Source of the DNA: Prorocentrum cordatum
Lineage: Eukaryota; Sar; Dinophyceae; Prorocentrales; Prorocentraceae
Direction of reading: 5' to 3'
NCBI GenBank assembly: GCA_963575745.1
Contig: CAUYUJ010014325.1
Location: 172,501-236,500, forward strand
Length of the DNA: 64,000 bases
The notes below the pieces were generated by a model. It did not search any database, had not been told where the DNA came from, and saw only the letters and a program-made list of their open reading frames with translations. Below are positions 23,168-35,965 of the stretch, one piece after another. A program made the position numbers and the translations under genes. Positions within the stretch are counted from its first letter, which is position 1. Each line of letters starts with the position of its first letter.

Positions 23168-24650
23168 ATGCCCGACATAAATCAAGCACTACATCCAGCT
23201 TGGCTTCATGCAAACTGCCATGCGTCAGGACTTTCTCAAACGCCACCAGGTGAAGCAGGCCGATCTCTCGTCCTCACCAAGCCAATTCCTCACCAACTTC
23301 CTCGGGCGTGCGTACGGCTACAAGGCGATAGGTTCGCACCCGTCCAAGACAGTCCCAGCGACCAGCTGCCCCCGCGTTTACGGCCCTGCCACCACCCTCC
23401 CGCCGCCGGACCTTTTGGTGCGCCTTGCCACCGCCTGGTCCCGCGCCGGTCAGCTGGATTTCAAGTGCGAGTTCCTCCACGCGGCCACTCAGCCCAAGGC
23501 ACTCGCCCCCCCACCTCGACCCCAAGCTCAACCCTCCTGAGCTTGTGGGCGCGGCCGTGAACGGCCACGAGACTCACCAGCTCGACGGCCGGAGGACTCA
23601 CACTCACGCCGTAGCGCGAGCTCGTCCAGCTGCTCGTCAAAACACCACCTTGGGTCGGCCGCAGGATCCCTTTTGTGGGGTGGTGCTATCCCAGGCTCCG
23701 CCTCTGCGTCCCCCGCCCCGGGCACGGGGAGCTGGGGACGGCCCCGCGGCCCTGGTGCGACGGGTGCTCTGGGGAGACGAGCCCCCCACCGCAGGCGCCG
23801 CGGTTCTGCCGCAGCGACCTTTCTCCCAACGCGACCCGACGCTCATCGGTGCCGCCCCCTCCCAGAGCGCCACGCCCGCCCCGCACGTGGCGGCGTTTTC
23901 TGGCACACTCCTGGTGGAGATTCGCACCATGCAGCAGCGGTTCTGGCCCCGTCCGGGCCACAGCCTGGCCCCGCCGTTGCCACCGCCGCCTCCCTCTCCA
24001 GCCGTTCCATGTCGTTCCCCACCCACCGCAAGCCCCAAGGCCCTCCTGATCGCGAGAATCTCTTCGCCCTCCCCCGCCGCCAAGGGGCGCCGCGGCCGGC
24101 GGCAGGCATCTCTGGCGGATTTTATCCCGGCGGATTGCGCGGCCAGCTTTGGATGGAAGCCGTCGCTTCCCAAGGCTCCCGCCGACCTTCCAGTCTACGC
24201 CCGCGGGCGCCCGCGCGACGCCGTCCTCCCCTTGCTCAGTGCAGCTCCAGGCGCACCACGCCCTTCCCATGCGGTCGCGACACAGAGCCGTGGATCTCCC
24301 CGCGCTGAGAGCGCCATTGGCGCCAAATCTCTTCCCGCCCCCACAGCTTGGGCGCGGTTCGGCGAGCTCCACGCTGGCCCAGAGGAGGCCCCTCCGCCAA
24401 AACAGCGGGCCCTCTGGGCCTGGGGTCTCTCCCCCAGCTTGCACGTCGGCCGTGTTCTTCCAAGCTGGACCCAGATCTTTACACGGACGATCAGCTCAGC
24501 AGTTTCTTTGTCACGGTCCCCGTTCGGAACACGCGTGCGGGCGCAAGGGGCCTGCTGAGGCGGGGCCCTTCCAGGGAGCTCCCGCGGCCGCACCGCCCGC
24601 CCGCCCCGCCCCAGGCGCTAGCCGGACGCTAGCCAGGCGCGTCTATGCGC
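23168..24650 (+). other. GC-rich region with possible decayed coding sequence
   Basis: The start resembles coding sequence (ATG 23217, MRQDFLKRHQVKQADLS ... FLTNFLGRAYGYKAIG) and another protein-like scrap lies near 24465 (LDPDLYTDDQLSSFFVTVPV), both on plus. Intervening Pro/Ala-rich frames are open in all phases because of GC content. No domain recognised; possibly an eroded retroelement ORF or exons of an unknown gene. Confidence 0.25.
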
Positions 24651-25860
24651 GTTTTCGCCGTGTCCTACAGCTGTTCGCTGCTGCAGGTACTCCACCCTGT
24701 CATTTCCACAGGCGGCTGTGCCTTCCCTTGTGATTCACCCCAGACGGCTTTCCTACCGCGGGCATGCTCCCAGCTGACTGGTTGGTCGGCTTCGTCGGGT
24801 GCCGCCGTCTTCGTCTGCGGACGCTGCCTCAATTTCAATCACTCGCATCCCTCTCCCGTGTGGCTATGCGCGGGCTACCCCCAAAGCGGTCCCGCATGGT
24901 CTCGCGCGTTAGTGTCGTGCCGAGTTCTCGACTTGCTCCGCCTCGTCGCTGCGCGCGAGGCCGCGACCGCCGAAAGTAAGTGTGTGTGTGTATGTGTGTG
25001 TGTGTGTGTGCGTGCGTGCTTGCGTGCCTGCGTGCCTGCGTGCGTGCGCGTGCGCGTTTGTCCAGGGTCTCGTCTCTTCGTCTCTTCATTGGAGCGCGGA
25101 CCGCTTCTCCTTGGTCGCGCCTTTTGCATGTGCACGCATCGGATTCGTTTTTTATTCCTGCACGCTTTAGTTTTTGCTTGCCCATAGCCCAGGATTGCAC
25201 GTCCGAGATTCGCCTTAATGATCAAGGTCGGTGAGCAAGTCAGTTGCCGTTGTTTGGTTGCTGCTGGCGCGTTCGTGTCGCGCTGTGTTTATCATTCCAG
25301 CGATGCCACGCCATCTTCAGGGTATGTGTCGCATGTGCATGCGCAACGTCACCGCAGCCCGACAGCTTCTGACACATGAGCACGTGAGTGCTGCGCTCGT
25401 CGCAGGAGGAACCGGTGCACGCGCGCACAGGGAATGGTGACAATTGCAGAAGCAAAGACAATAATGAGAGCGGGATGTAGGGAGAGCAAGGACATGAGCG
25501 AAGCGTACAAACATCTCTTGGGAGCGCAATCCGAACGCAATGTAGTTGTGGACGCTGGCGCTGCATACGACGGCTATTTTCTGGGGCATTGTTTTGGCTC
25601 CAGATTCTTGCTTGTGACTTTTGCTTTCGGTTCTGGTTCTATGACGCAGTGCCACGTATTTTCCCTGTGTTCTCAGTGCGAGGTCCTCAATAACAGTGGC
25701 ACGCCTCGTCTCGCACTTACTCCCGCCGTCTTGATATGTCCCCATATCCTAAGATGGGGTTCTTGTTATTATTTGACTGCGCGGACCTTCTCTGTCCCCT
25801 TCCCCTTCTCCCCTCCTCCCTCTCTTCCCTTTCATACTCAGAGTATGAGGATGCTCTCAG
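24651..25860. other. No supportable gene; one GT/CGTG microsatellite
   Basis: 24977-25060 is (TG)n passing into TGCGTGCC units. The remainder looks unique and non-coding to me. Confidence 0.5.
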
Positions 25861-26283
25861 AGTATGATGGTGGCGAATGGTGACGATGAGAGTATGATGA
25901 CGACGGTGATGATGATGTAGATGATGAATGGAATTGGTGAAAATGATGATGATGATGATGATGATGCATACGACGAGAGATGCTGATGATCATGTTGAGT
26001 ATGATGATGCTGATGCTGATGATGATGATGCTGATTATAGTGATGACGATGATGACGACACTGGTTATGATGCTGATGCCGATGTTGATGTTGCTGATGA
26101 TGATGACGGTGATGAGTGATGCTGGTGAAAAGGATGATCATGAGTGTGATGAGTGTGATGAGTGATGCTGATGATGATGATGATGATGAGGATGATGATG
26201 ATGATGATAATGATGATGGTGTGGATGATGATGATGATGCTTATGAAACATGTTAATGGTGACGATAATGATGATGCTGATGC

Positions 26284-26329
<46 letters not shown>

Positions 26330-26398
26330 ACTGATGCTGCTGATGGTGGTGATCATGACTGGTATGATGCAGATGATGGTGCTGCTGTTGCTGGTGAT

Positions 26399-26429
<31 letters not shown>

Positions 26430-26436
26430 ATGATGC

Positions 26437-26504
<68 letters not shown>

Positions 26505-26545
26505 GTGATTGTGATGGTGATGGTGATGGTAATCACGGTGCTGAT
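25860..26545. repeat. (GAT)n microsatellite
   Basis: Long GAT/GAC/GCT trinucleotide tract with uninterrupted blocks near 26280-26330 and 26410-26505. Met/Asp or Ile/His homopolymer ORFs in it are artefacts. Confidence 0.95.
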
Positions 26546-26564
26546 GACCAGAGGGGGCCAGATT

Positions 26565-26930
26565 GCGGGGATTTCTCGAGCGGTTTGCCTGTTTTGGTGG
26601 CCAGGCTCGTCTGCGCTCAGAGCAGATCCTGAGGATGTCTCAGGCGGTGTGCTGGTTTTCGGACTCCTAAGGGGGGGCCGCCAGCGGTATCTCACGGCTG
26701 CCGTTCGCGCCCAGATTGTGGGGATGTCTCAAGCGGTTTGCCTGTTTACCAGCTCAACATCCTCCGCTTTCGGAGCAGATTCGGAGGATATCTCGTGTGA
26801 GGCGCTGGTTTTCGCACCCCAGGGGGCCCAGATGGCGAGCATGCCTCGAGCGGTTTGCTTGTTTTGGAGGCCAGGCTCATCCGCGCTCAGCGCAGATTCC
26901 GAGGATGTCTCAAGCGGCTTGCTGGCTCCA
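26565..26930. repeat. Tandem repeat of about 120-150 bp, three units
   Basis: Each unit has GATGTCTCAAGCGGTTTGCC (with variants), a GGCCAGGCTCATCCGCGCTC block and CAGATTC(C/G)GAGGAT; units start near 26565, 26712 and 26830. Confidence 0.75.
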
Positions 26931-26934
26931 GGAG

Positions 26935-27575
26935 AACCCAGGGGGCCACAGGAGATCCCAGGAGGCATCAGAAGGCCACAGGAAACCACAGGAAGCCCCA
27001 GGAGGCCACAGTAGGCACCAGGAGGCTCCAGGAGGCTCCTGGAGGCACCAGGAAGCACCAGGAGGCACCAGGAGGCCACAGGAGGCCATAGGAGACCACA
27101 GGAAGCGACGGGAGCCAACAGGAGGCCCCGGGTGGCTGCAGGAGCCCCCACGAGGTCCCAGGAGCAGGAGGCCTCAGAAAGCCATAGGACTGGCTCCAAT
27201 CCCAAGTGTTTTACTTATGCTCCTATAGATTGTCCTTCTCCTGCGTATTCACTCCTCAGTGTTTACGTATGTTCCTATAAATTGTGCCTGCCCTGGGGCA
27301 CGAGTCTTTGGTGTTTTGCGTGTGTTCATGTAGATTGCCCTTCTCCCGTGGCTCCAGTTCGGAGTGTTGTACGTCTGTTCCTATAGATTGGGCCTCTCCT
27401 GGGGCACGAATCCTCCCCAGGAGGCCTCAGGAGGCTCCAGGAGGCTCCTGGAGGCCCCAGAGGCTCCAGGAGGCCTCAGGAGGTCACAGGAAGCCCCAAG
27501 AGGCCCCAGGAGGCCCCAAGAGGTTCCAGGAGGCACCGGGAAGCCCCAGGAGGTTTGAAGAGGCCCCGGGGGGCC
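26935..27575. repeat. CCAGGAGGC minisatellite flanking a 60-65 bp repeat
   Basis: 26935-27175 and 27415-27575 are degenerate CACCAGGAGGCC units. Between them (27205-27415) a unit with GTTCCTATAGATTG(T/G)CCTTCTCC recurs four times at 60-65 bp. Confidence 0.75.
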
Positions 27576-29214
27576 GCAGGCTCATGCGCATAGGCGCGCC
27601 AATACTACTGAGACTCTTTCATGCTCCAACCATCGACTCCTTCACACTCCAACCCATTCACTACGGTAGATTCGCTCTCAGGCCGTCCATACCCAAGCCC
27701 GTTTATATTCGACAACTTTTGCGCTTGGGCACTCACGGCGGACAGGTCCATGCTAATAGATGCGCGTATGGGGAGCTCCACGCAGTGAGTAATGTTCTGA
27801 TCCTCCTTCCCAGTGTGAGACTTGTTTGGCCAATTAGCTATTCGAACCCGGACTCATATTCAGACTTGTCAATTCCCTGACGCATTCACGCCCAGACTCA
27901 CTCACACTCAGACCCGCTCAGACTCAGACTGACCGCGCAAGAAACCACCGCAACCGGAAGTTATGGATGTTTCTTTAAAATGATTTGTTGTTGGCTGTTC
28001 TGTTGTCGCGGTTACTGTTGGCACGTGCTTCGATTTCGCATGTATCGCGTTCTCGTGGGGTTGCTTCATTGCCATTTGCAGAGCGTCTCCCGCAGACCTT
28101 CCCTTCGACGTGCTGGCGCGAGACCGAGTGGCGTGCCTGCGCGGCGCGGCCTGTTTAACACGACGCGCGTGCGCGCAGTTCAGAGGAGTTTACATTCGTA
28201 GCCGCCTGATTGTTGCGGCACCGCGCCATATTTGTTTGCGCGGCGCGTAACGCTCTTTTCGGATGCCATTTGCGCGTGTTTTGCATGGGCGGATCGCCTT
28301 GGCGCAGCGATGCTTCGCGCGGCGTGGTTCGGCCGCTTTTGCGCGATGATGCGCCCGTGTGCGTGTGTGTTGTCAGAGCGGCTCTGCGTGACGGCGTGTC
28401 CAGTAGCGATTACCATGCCGTTAAGTTTGTTCCTCGTGGGCACGCGGGCCCCCCGCCCCTTTTCCCTTCTTCGCGGCGCGCCAAATTGTTGGAGTGTCTA
28501 TAAGTTTGTTTCGTTGGGCGCTTGCGCATGTGATTTTTTTGTGAGCATTGTTCATTTGTTGTCCACCTTTCGCGCGACCTCTTCTGGTTGCTTTCCCCCT
28601 CGTCCACTCGCATTATGTTTTGATGGTGTTTTATTGCGCACGTCTCAAGGTGGAGGGCCCGGTCCGCTCGTGGAGGGCGCGACATTGTTGACAAATCATA
28701 CGCGTCGCGCGGTTGTGGTAGAAACCACGGCGCGTGCGTCATGCCGATCTGTTCGCGGCAAGTCCCGCGCACCGCGACCGCGCAGCACTCGGCGTGGCGA
28801 GTCTTCGAGCACCGCCACGAAAGCCATAACGCGCGACATGTCGTCGCCCATAGCCTTGCAAGGGCCGCAACATGTGACGCGCTCTTCCGCGCCGCTTCGG
28901 GGCGCACTCCTTCGTCTACGTCGTCGCCCTCCCCCTTCCCACGTCCCCCATGTTGTCACCCTCCCTTCTTCCATTTCGTTCTCCTTGTCTCATTATTGCG
29001 TCTCCTGGGGTTCTCACGTGGCACACATGGACAACATGTGGTATGTCATGGGTTACTGTCGGGTTGTCATGGGGGCCTCCTGGGACACTCTTGAGTCGTA
29101 TATGGGGCTACCTGGGACATTAGGGGCCCTCTTGGGCCGTCGTGAGTTGCCTGGGGGGTATCTTGGTGCCGTCTTGGGCCGCGTTCGCCTCCATGCTGGT
29201 TTTCTTGCTTTGCC
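27576..29214. other. No supportable gene
   Basis: Mixed-complexity DNA with CACTCACACTCAGAC-like short repeats near 27885-27935. The long plus frame from 28232 has no recognisable motif and runs into a minisatellite, so I do not call it. Confidence 0.4.
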
Positions 29215-29960
29215 TGGGTTGGGTCTTCAGTTACCCCCAACCCCACTAGGTCTGGTACCAGACCTCCCTTCCACCTCCAACAGGTCTGGTGGGATGCCCC
29301 CCTTCCACGTCGACCAGACCTCCCAGCGGGCCCTCCTCCGGCGAGGTGGAGGGGGCCTCCACCAGACTTCCTCTGGTTCTCCTGGATACCTCCCCCTGAT
29401 CCCCCCGAGGGCTTGGGGAGGCCTTCCGGAGGCTTCCCTTGGTTTCCACAAGGTGTGGCGAGAGGCTTCCCACGGCCCCTGGGAGCACCAGGCGAGGCCT
29501 CCCCCAGGCTTCCGGGACGACCAGGGGAGGTCTCTGGGAGGCTTCCCCTGGTTCACCTGGAAGCCTCCGATGAGAGTTCCCGCGGGGGGGAGGTCTCCTG
29601 TGGGAGGCTTTCGGGAGGACCAGGGGAAGCTTCCAGGAGACCTCACCTGGTCCTCCACCAAGTTTCCCCCCAGCGGCCCGGGAGGACCAGGGGAGGTTTC
29701 CAGGGGGCCTCCCCTGGTCTCCCCGGAAGTTTCCCCTTGGAGGGAGCCCTGCCAGATTTCGAGGTCTGGGGGAGGCTCCCGGACCCTGGTCCTCGGGGAG
29801 GATTCCCAGCAGGCTTGCAAGGACCAGAAAAAGCTTCTGGGAGACCTCCCAGCCCCCTTCTGGAAGTTTGCGGGAGGCCCCCAAGAGGACCAGGGGAGGT
29901 CCCCCGGCGGTCTCCCCCCAGATTCCAGGAGGTCGTCAGGACACCGCTAGGAGGCTTACT
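29215..29960. repeat. Degenerate about 30-45 bp minisatellite
   Basis: Units of the type GACCAGGGGAGGTCTCTGGG / GGCTTCCCCTGGTTCACC recur throughout, giving Pro/Gly-rich frames on both strands. Confidence 0.75.
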
Positions 29961-30329
29961 CTTCGGGGCCCTGAGGCCAGTGGATCACCGGATGCAGTGC
30001 AGCTACGGTGGCGACGGCAGCAGAGTCGCGTTCAGCCTCGGCGAAACATTTGCCGCGCGTTTCCAAGCTGGGTGGCTGGTTGGGGGCCTCCGACGGCCAC
30101 GCCGGGACGTTTGAACTTTTGGTCTTTCCGCTCCAAGAAAACATGGTGGACGTAAGGAAACTTCTGGTTCCTTAATAAATGCCCCCCGGGGGGCCTCGAT
30201 GGTCCCAAAGTGCGAGACATCTGTCGATCCACCAAATTTAATAAGGAATTCCCGGGGTCCCAAGTAAGGTCCTTACTTGGGTGCCTGGCGGTCCCAGAAT
30301 TCAGGGCCTTACTTGGGTCCTCGGCGGTC

Positions 30330-32300
30330 ACAGGTCCCACAGGTTCCACAGGTCCCACGTGTCCCAGATGTCCCACAGGTCCCATAGGTCCCACGGGTCC
30401 CGCAGGTCTCGAAGGTCTCGCCGGTCCCGCAGGTCCCGCAGGTCCCGCAGGTCCCACAGGCCGCACAGGTGCCACAGGTGCCACAGGTCCCGGAGGTCCC
30501 GCAGGTCCCGCAGGTCCCACAGGTCCCACAGGTCCCTCAGGCCCAACAGATCCCACCGGTCCCAAGGTCTTGCAGGTGTCACAGGTCCCGCAGGTCCCAC
30601 AGGTCCCACAGGTCCTACAGGTCTTACAGGTCCCACAGGACCCACAAGTCGCAAAGAAGGTGCCAAAGGTCCCACAGGTCTCGCAGGTCCTACAGGTCCC
30701 ACACGTCCCACAGGTCCCAAGGGTCCCACAGGCCTCGCGGGCCCCACAGGTCCCACAGGCCCCACAGGTCCCACATGTTTCACATGTCCCATAGGTTCCG
30801 CAGGTTCCGCAGGTCCCGCGTGTCGCGCAGGTCTCGCAGGTCCTGCAGGCCCCGCAGGCCCCGCAGGTCCCGCAGGTCCCACTGGGTCCCACAGGTCCCA
30901 CAGGTCCTACAGGTCCCACAAGCCCCACAGGTCCCGCAGGCCCCACAGGATCCACAGGGTCCGTATTTCCCACAGGTCTCGCAGGTCGCGCAGGACCCGC
31001 CAGTCCCGCATACTCCATAGGCCCCGCAGGCCCCGCAGGTCCCACAGGTCCCACATGCAGGTCCCGCACGTCCCACAGGTTCCGCAGGCCCCACGGGTCT
31101 TACAGGTTTTAAAGGTCTCGCAGGTCCCGCATGTCCCGCAATTCCCACAGGTCCCGTAGGTCCCAGAGGACCCATAGGTCCAACAGGTCCCACAGGACCC
31201 GCAGGTCCCGCAGGTCCGCAGGTGCCACAGGTCCCACAGGTATGAATGACCCCACAGGTTTCACAGGTTCTCGCAGGTCCACCGGTCGCACATGTCCCGC
31301 AGGTCCCGCAGCTCTCACAGGTCCCACAGGTTCCGCAGGTCTCCCAGGTCCCTCAGGTCCCACAGGTCCCACAGGCCCCCCGGGTCCCACAGGTCCCGCA
31401 GGTCCGACAGGTCCCGCCGCCAGCACAGGTCCCACGAGTCCCACAAGTCCCGCAGGTCGCGCAGGTCCCACAAATCCCGCAGGCCCAGCATATCCCACAT
31501 GTCCCACAAGTCCCACATGCCCCACATGTCCCACAGGTCCTACAAGTCCCGCAAGCCCCGCAGGCCTCGTAGGTCTGGCAAGTCCTGCAGCCCCGCAAGT
31601 CTCAGTCCCCCCAGGTCCCACATGCCCCGAAGGCCCCACAGGTCCCACAGGCCCGATAGGGCTTACAGGTCCTACAAGGGCCACGGGGTCCGCAGGTCCC
31701 GCAGGTTCCGCAGGACCCGCAGGTCCCACAGGTTTCGCAGGTCGCGCAGGTCCCGCATGTCCCACACGTCCCACAGGCGACGCATGCCCCACAGGCCCCT
31801 CAGGCCCTACAGGTCCCACAGGCCCCACAGGTCCACCCAGCCCCTCCGGTCCCACAGGTCCCACAGGTCCCACAAGTCGCGCCGGTCCCGCAGGCCCCGC
31901 AAGTTCCGCAGGTCCCACGGGGCCTACAGGTGCCACAGGCGCCACAGGTCCCACTGGTATCGCAGGTCCTGCAGGTCCCACAGGCCCTACGAGTCCCTCA
32001 GGTCCTACAGGTCCGACAGGTCAGGCAGGTGTCGCAGGTGGCGCAAGCCCCGCAGGTCCCACAGGTCCCACAGGTCTCGCAGGGACGACAAGTTTTGCAA
32101 TTCCGAAGGCCCCACAGGTCCCACCAGGCCCACGCGTCCCACAGGTCCCAAGGGTCCCACAGGTCTCGCAGGTCCCTCAGGTCCCACAGCTACCGCAGCC
32201 CGCACAGCTCCCACAAGTTCCACAGGGCTCACGCTCCCAACATTTATCCCAATTCCGGCAGGTTCCACAGGTCCCGCAGGTCCCACAGGTCACCTTTGGT
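30330..32300. repeat. 9-bp array (CCCACAGGT)n, about 215 units
   Basis: Nearly 2 kb of 9-mers with CCGCAGGTC variants. Because the unit is 9 bases and lacks stops, all six frames are open: plus strand gives collagen-like Gly-Pro-Thr, minus strand Gly-Pro-Val. Preceded (30240-30320) by two CCTTACTTGGGT units. Confidence 0.95.
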
Positions 32301-32776
32301 GTTATTAAGATGGTTCCTGGGGTGATGATTGCAAGGCGAAGGCGCGTGTAATTGCATGCGCTGTGCGCAGTGCAGAGTGAACCGTGAGTGCAAGTGCGAA
32401 GCGCTGCCATGTAAATTTGGGATTGCGCCCGTCCTGGAATCTTTTTGTGAACTTGCGGTTGCGGTGGTTTCCATCGTGGTCACAGACCCACCCATGATCA
32501 GATCCCCTCGCGCTCAGACCACTCACACCCAGACCCATCAGGTGTCGGCGGGACGGGCAGTGGCCTTGCTTTGGGCGGCCTTGTTTTTGGCGCCCTCATG
32601 GCTGGTCCAGGAGCGGTTCGGTTTGTGGGTACGGCGTGCCTTTGCGTGTAACAGAAGTGCATAGCAATTAATATCATCATTGGTTGGGCACCGTCGTCAG
32701 CCGCATGTCATCATCGTTGCTTCGCTCGCCTCCGCTATCCCCCTCTTCATCCCCATGGTCATCCCATCGTCTCGAG
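32301..32776. other. No supportable gene; possible intron 5' of kinase exon
   Basis: Unique-looking sequence without convincing ORF. Confidence 0.4.
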
Positions 32777-32880
32777 ATGGCTCTACGGCTTCCGATCACG
32801 CACCGCGGGGACGTGTGGGGCATCGCGGTGTCGCTGTGCGAGCTGTACTGCGGCCGCTTCGTCTGGCACTGCGAGGCATC
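32777..32880 (+). CDS. Protein kinase exon (subdomain IX region)
   Basis: After an AG at 32775-32776 the frame reads MALRLPITHRGDVWGIAV then SLCELYCGRFVW. The D-V-W-G...E-L-Y-x-G-R pattern matches the conserved subdomain IX of eukaryotic Ser/Thr kinases, closest in look to DYRK/PRP4-type kinases (family judgement by eye). The 3' end is uncertain, around 32865-32880 (HCEA then unrelated sequence), where a non-canonical GC donor is possible. No other kinase exon is adjacent; the next match on this strand is the terminal exon at 61.9 kb. Confidence 0.5.
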
Positions 32881-33303
32881 CATCAGCCGTTCTGCAAATA
32901 GCCTATGTGTATCAGAACTTCTGGCTCCGCCCATTCCCCAAGGAAGAAAGCTCGGTGTGACGGGGGTGGCGTGCTGGCGGCATACCTTCGAGCAATTGAA
33001 GGAGCGGGCCGCGCAATATCACCCCCCCAGGTTTATTTGGAAATGTGGACGGGCAGTGAAGCATGAATTTGCCGATGATTTGATCAAGGACACCCACGGC
33101 GAATCACCGCGACCCCCTGCCTCCCAAAAACGCCTATGTTGGGCCAAGTTCTGGCCAGGAGCAGGCTATTGATCAATGGGTTCCCCCAGCCGTCGTGGAA
33201 ATTCTCGGGGAAACATTTGGGTGACAAAGAAGAGAGGAGGGGGCGGAGGAGGCAGAGGAGGAGGAGGTGGTGGTGGTGGACGGCCACGAAGGCGGGCATG
33301 CAG

Positions 33304-33803
33304 CTACCCAAAGTCAAAGTCACTCACTGAGGCCTCTGGCTCCTCAGCCAAAACTCTTCGAGCGACCTGCACAGCATTCTCCCCCCAGGTCTTGACCCTG
33401 GGGAGATCAGACTCAACGATGCCGAAGGCCGCTAGCACCGCTGCCTGCGAGGCAAAGCCTGGGACCCAAACGGCATCAGGCTCCGAGAGGAGGGGGGTGA
33501 GGGCGGGCTCGAGCGCATGCTCGCGCTCAGCTCTCTCCTGGGCGCCCAGAGGGCTGGCGCACCGAACACAAGGACCTTCGCTGTGGCCCTTTAGTGCGGG
33601 TGCTTCCCCCGACGAATTCGACCGAGCTGGCTCTGTTCCACTGTTCCATAGTCGCCACATCGGATGCAACGACATATTGAAGAGGGTTCACGCGACAGGG
33701 TCTCAACCTTACGTTTCACCAGGCCGTGACCGAGCGCATACAACGCAATAGGCAGCGGTTCTGCCCACTCGTCGGAGACAATCGCCTCCCCCCCACAACA
33801 CAC
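33304..33803 (-). CDS. Unidentified Cys-containing ORF, frame-shifted
   Basis: Two overlapping minus frames together read a protein-like sequence: RCIRCGDYGTVEQ (CxxC) upstream (33803-33620) and GPCVRCASPLGAQERA then FASQAAVLAAFGIVESDLP downstream (33675-33304). Paired CxxC motifs spaced like this resemble the zinc-binding tails of dinoflagellate LINE proteins, but similarity is weak. It could be a decayed retroelement tail or an unknown gene. Confidence 0.3.
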
Positions 33804-33824
33804 GACGACACCTCGACGACCCCA

Positions 33825-33930
33825 GAGAGGAGGAGGAGGAGGAGGAGGAGGAGAAGGAGGAGGAGGAGGAGGAGGAGGAGGAGGAGAAGTAGGAGGAGGA
33901 GGCGGAGGAGGCGGAGGAGGAGGAGGGGGG
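33825..33930. repeat. (GGA)n microsatellite
   Basis: About 35 GGA/GAA/GCG units. Confidence 0.95.
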
Positions 33931-35600
33931 GGCCTCTTGGAGGGCCTCTGGGCTCTGAGTGCTCTGAGGGCTCTGAGGGCTCTGAGGGCTCTTGGAGCGT
34001 TGGGGCTCCGGGGGCTCCTTGGGAGCCTGCTGGGGCCTCTTGAGGGCCTCTGTGCGGGCCTCTTGAAGGCCTCTCGGGCCGAACTCTCTTGGCCCGTCTG
34101 ACGCCTTGGGACGCTGTATTCGGGTCCTCTGTGGACCGCCTTGGGGTCTTCCGTGGGCGCTTTCCAGCTTTCTTGGAGGTTTCTTGGGTCCTCGTGGGGC
34201 CCTCTTGGAGCCGTCTCGTAGGCCTTCTCGGGGCCCTCTCGGCCAGTCTTGGGCCTTCTTGGGAACTTCTTAGACTGTCTTGGGGTTCTCTCGGAGGCCT
34301 CTGTGGCCGCCTGGGGCTGCTGGAAACCCGAAAGGGGAGAACGCGAGCATTATTCAGCAACGCTTGGGGTAGTTTGTGATTTTGGGTGTCTTCGGACCCT
34401 TGAGCTCCTTGAGGGCCTCTCGGAGGCCTCTTCGGCTGTATCGGGGACCTCTTGGGCCGTTTCGGGGCCGTCTGGGGCCATCTTGGAGGCATCTTGTACC
34501 TGCTTGGAGGCATTCTCGATTTTTGTGGAGGCCATCTCGGGCCAGATTGGCCATCTTGGAGCTCGTCTTGGAGAGCCATCCCGGGAGATACCCTTTGGAG
34601 TGGTTTCTTGGCGTGGCGGACTGGGCCAGAGGCCGCTGGGAACTTGTTGGGAGGACCCGAGCTACACCTCGACACCCCAAGTGTTGCAGGAAAAAGCAGG
34701 CGGCGGATATTGGAGGTCCCCTGGGCTGCCTGAGGCTCTCGGAAGCTCGGAATCGCGAGAATGCTAACATGACTTAGCACATGCATGACGATCAATAACT
34801 TTGGCCTCTTCGGGTCGTCTTTGAGGGCTGCTTGAGAGCATGCTTGGCCGTCTTGGGGTCATCTTGGGCCGTTTGGATAGTACTGGTGGAATCTTGGTTT
34901 TTCTTGAAGGTATCTCGAGCTGTATTCGATGCATGTGGGAGCATAGTTGGGCCATCTTGGTCGTATGTGAGGCCATCTTGAAGCCATCTTGGAGTCTTCA
35001 AGGGCCGTCTCGGGGCTATGTCGGAAGTCCCTGGGGCCCTCTTTGGCTGTCGGGAGCCCGGAAAGGCGAGAGCGCGGTTGTCATTGGGCAGCCAATCGAG
35101 GAAGATTACTTTGGCATCTTATGGGCGTCCTTGAGGGCCTCATGGGTGCATCTTGGGCGTCTTGAGACCGTCTTGGGGTCGCCTTGGACCGTCTGCGTCG
35201 TCTTGGGCCATCTTGGAGGTATGTTGAGCCTTCTGGAAGGTAGTTTGGGCCATCTTGGGGCCATCTTGGATGGGAAAGCCATTGGGAGACAACTTTCCGC
35301 GTGGAGCCTTGGGATTCCTTTTGGATGCCTCGTGGGGGCCTCTTGGGGTCCTCTTGAGCTTCTCTCGGGGCCTCTTGGGCGCTTCGTGAGGGCCTCCGAG
35401 GGGCCTCGTGGGGACCGCTTGAGGGCCCCCTGGCGGTCTGGGGGTCCATCCTGCGGGAAAGGGCTCCGAATGCTAGTAGTTCGTGTTCCGCCTCTTGGGG
35501 GCCTCTTGGGGTCATCTTGAGCTTTTTTGTTTGGCCTCTTGGGCCCCCTTGGGGCCTACTTGAGGACCCCTTGGTCTGTTTTGGACGCTCTGAAGATCGA
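33931..35600. repeat. Degenerate CTTGG(A/G)GGCCTCTTGGGCC repeats in a larger unit
   Basis: About 20-bp motifs punctuated by spacers with CCGGAAAGG(C)GAGAGCGC-like sequence near 34330, 34750, 35050, 35460 and 35600, giving a higher-order period of a few hundred bases. Related to 22570-23100. Confidence 0.7.
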
Positions 35601-35965
35601 AAGGGTAAGTACGTACGGGCAAGATGCTGATATAATAACCATTTTGTCCTCAGAAGGGGCTCTGATTTTCGGGCCGTTCTTGGGGAGGCTCGCACTGGCC
35701 AGAAAAAGCCACTTGTATTCGGCGCTCCTCATGGTAGCACGAAAATCATACAACATCCGAGTCTGTTTTGATGATGTGGGACCCTTGGGCCGGCCCGCAT
35801 GACGTCCAAGGCGGCCCAAGATGCCCCCCTATCAGCCCCAGGACGGCCCTTTGGAGCTATCTTAGAGCATGCTGGAGGCTGAGCCCCGCGGCCGTGCTCC
35901 GAGTGCATCAGGAAAAGTCACGCGGGCATTCCCGAGAGTGCCCGGGAACGCCCAGAACAGGGGGT

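Noticed and set aside
20149-23180. Long Pro/Arg/Gly- or Thr/His/Gln-rich ORFs
   Set aside because: Product of G-rich and CACGACCACCAG minisatellites.
25860-26700. Poly-Asp/Met or poly-Ile ORFs
   Set aside because: Translations of (GAT)n.
28232-29950. Plus-strand ORF of 572 codons
   Set aside because: The first half has no motif and the second half is minisatellite; probably chance in GC-rich DNA.
30340-32350. Collagen-like protein genes on either strand
   Set aside because: Frames are open only because a 9-bp unit without stops repeats in phase; there is no signal peptide or non-repeat domain.
35636-35654. Relict spliced-leader (ACCATTTTGTCCTCAG)
   Set aside because: Only a short partial match to the dinoflagellate leader, inside a minisatellite region.
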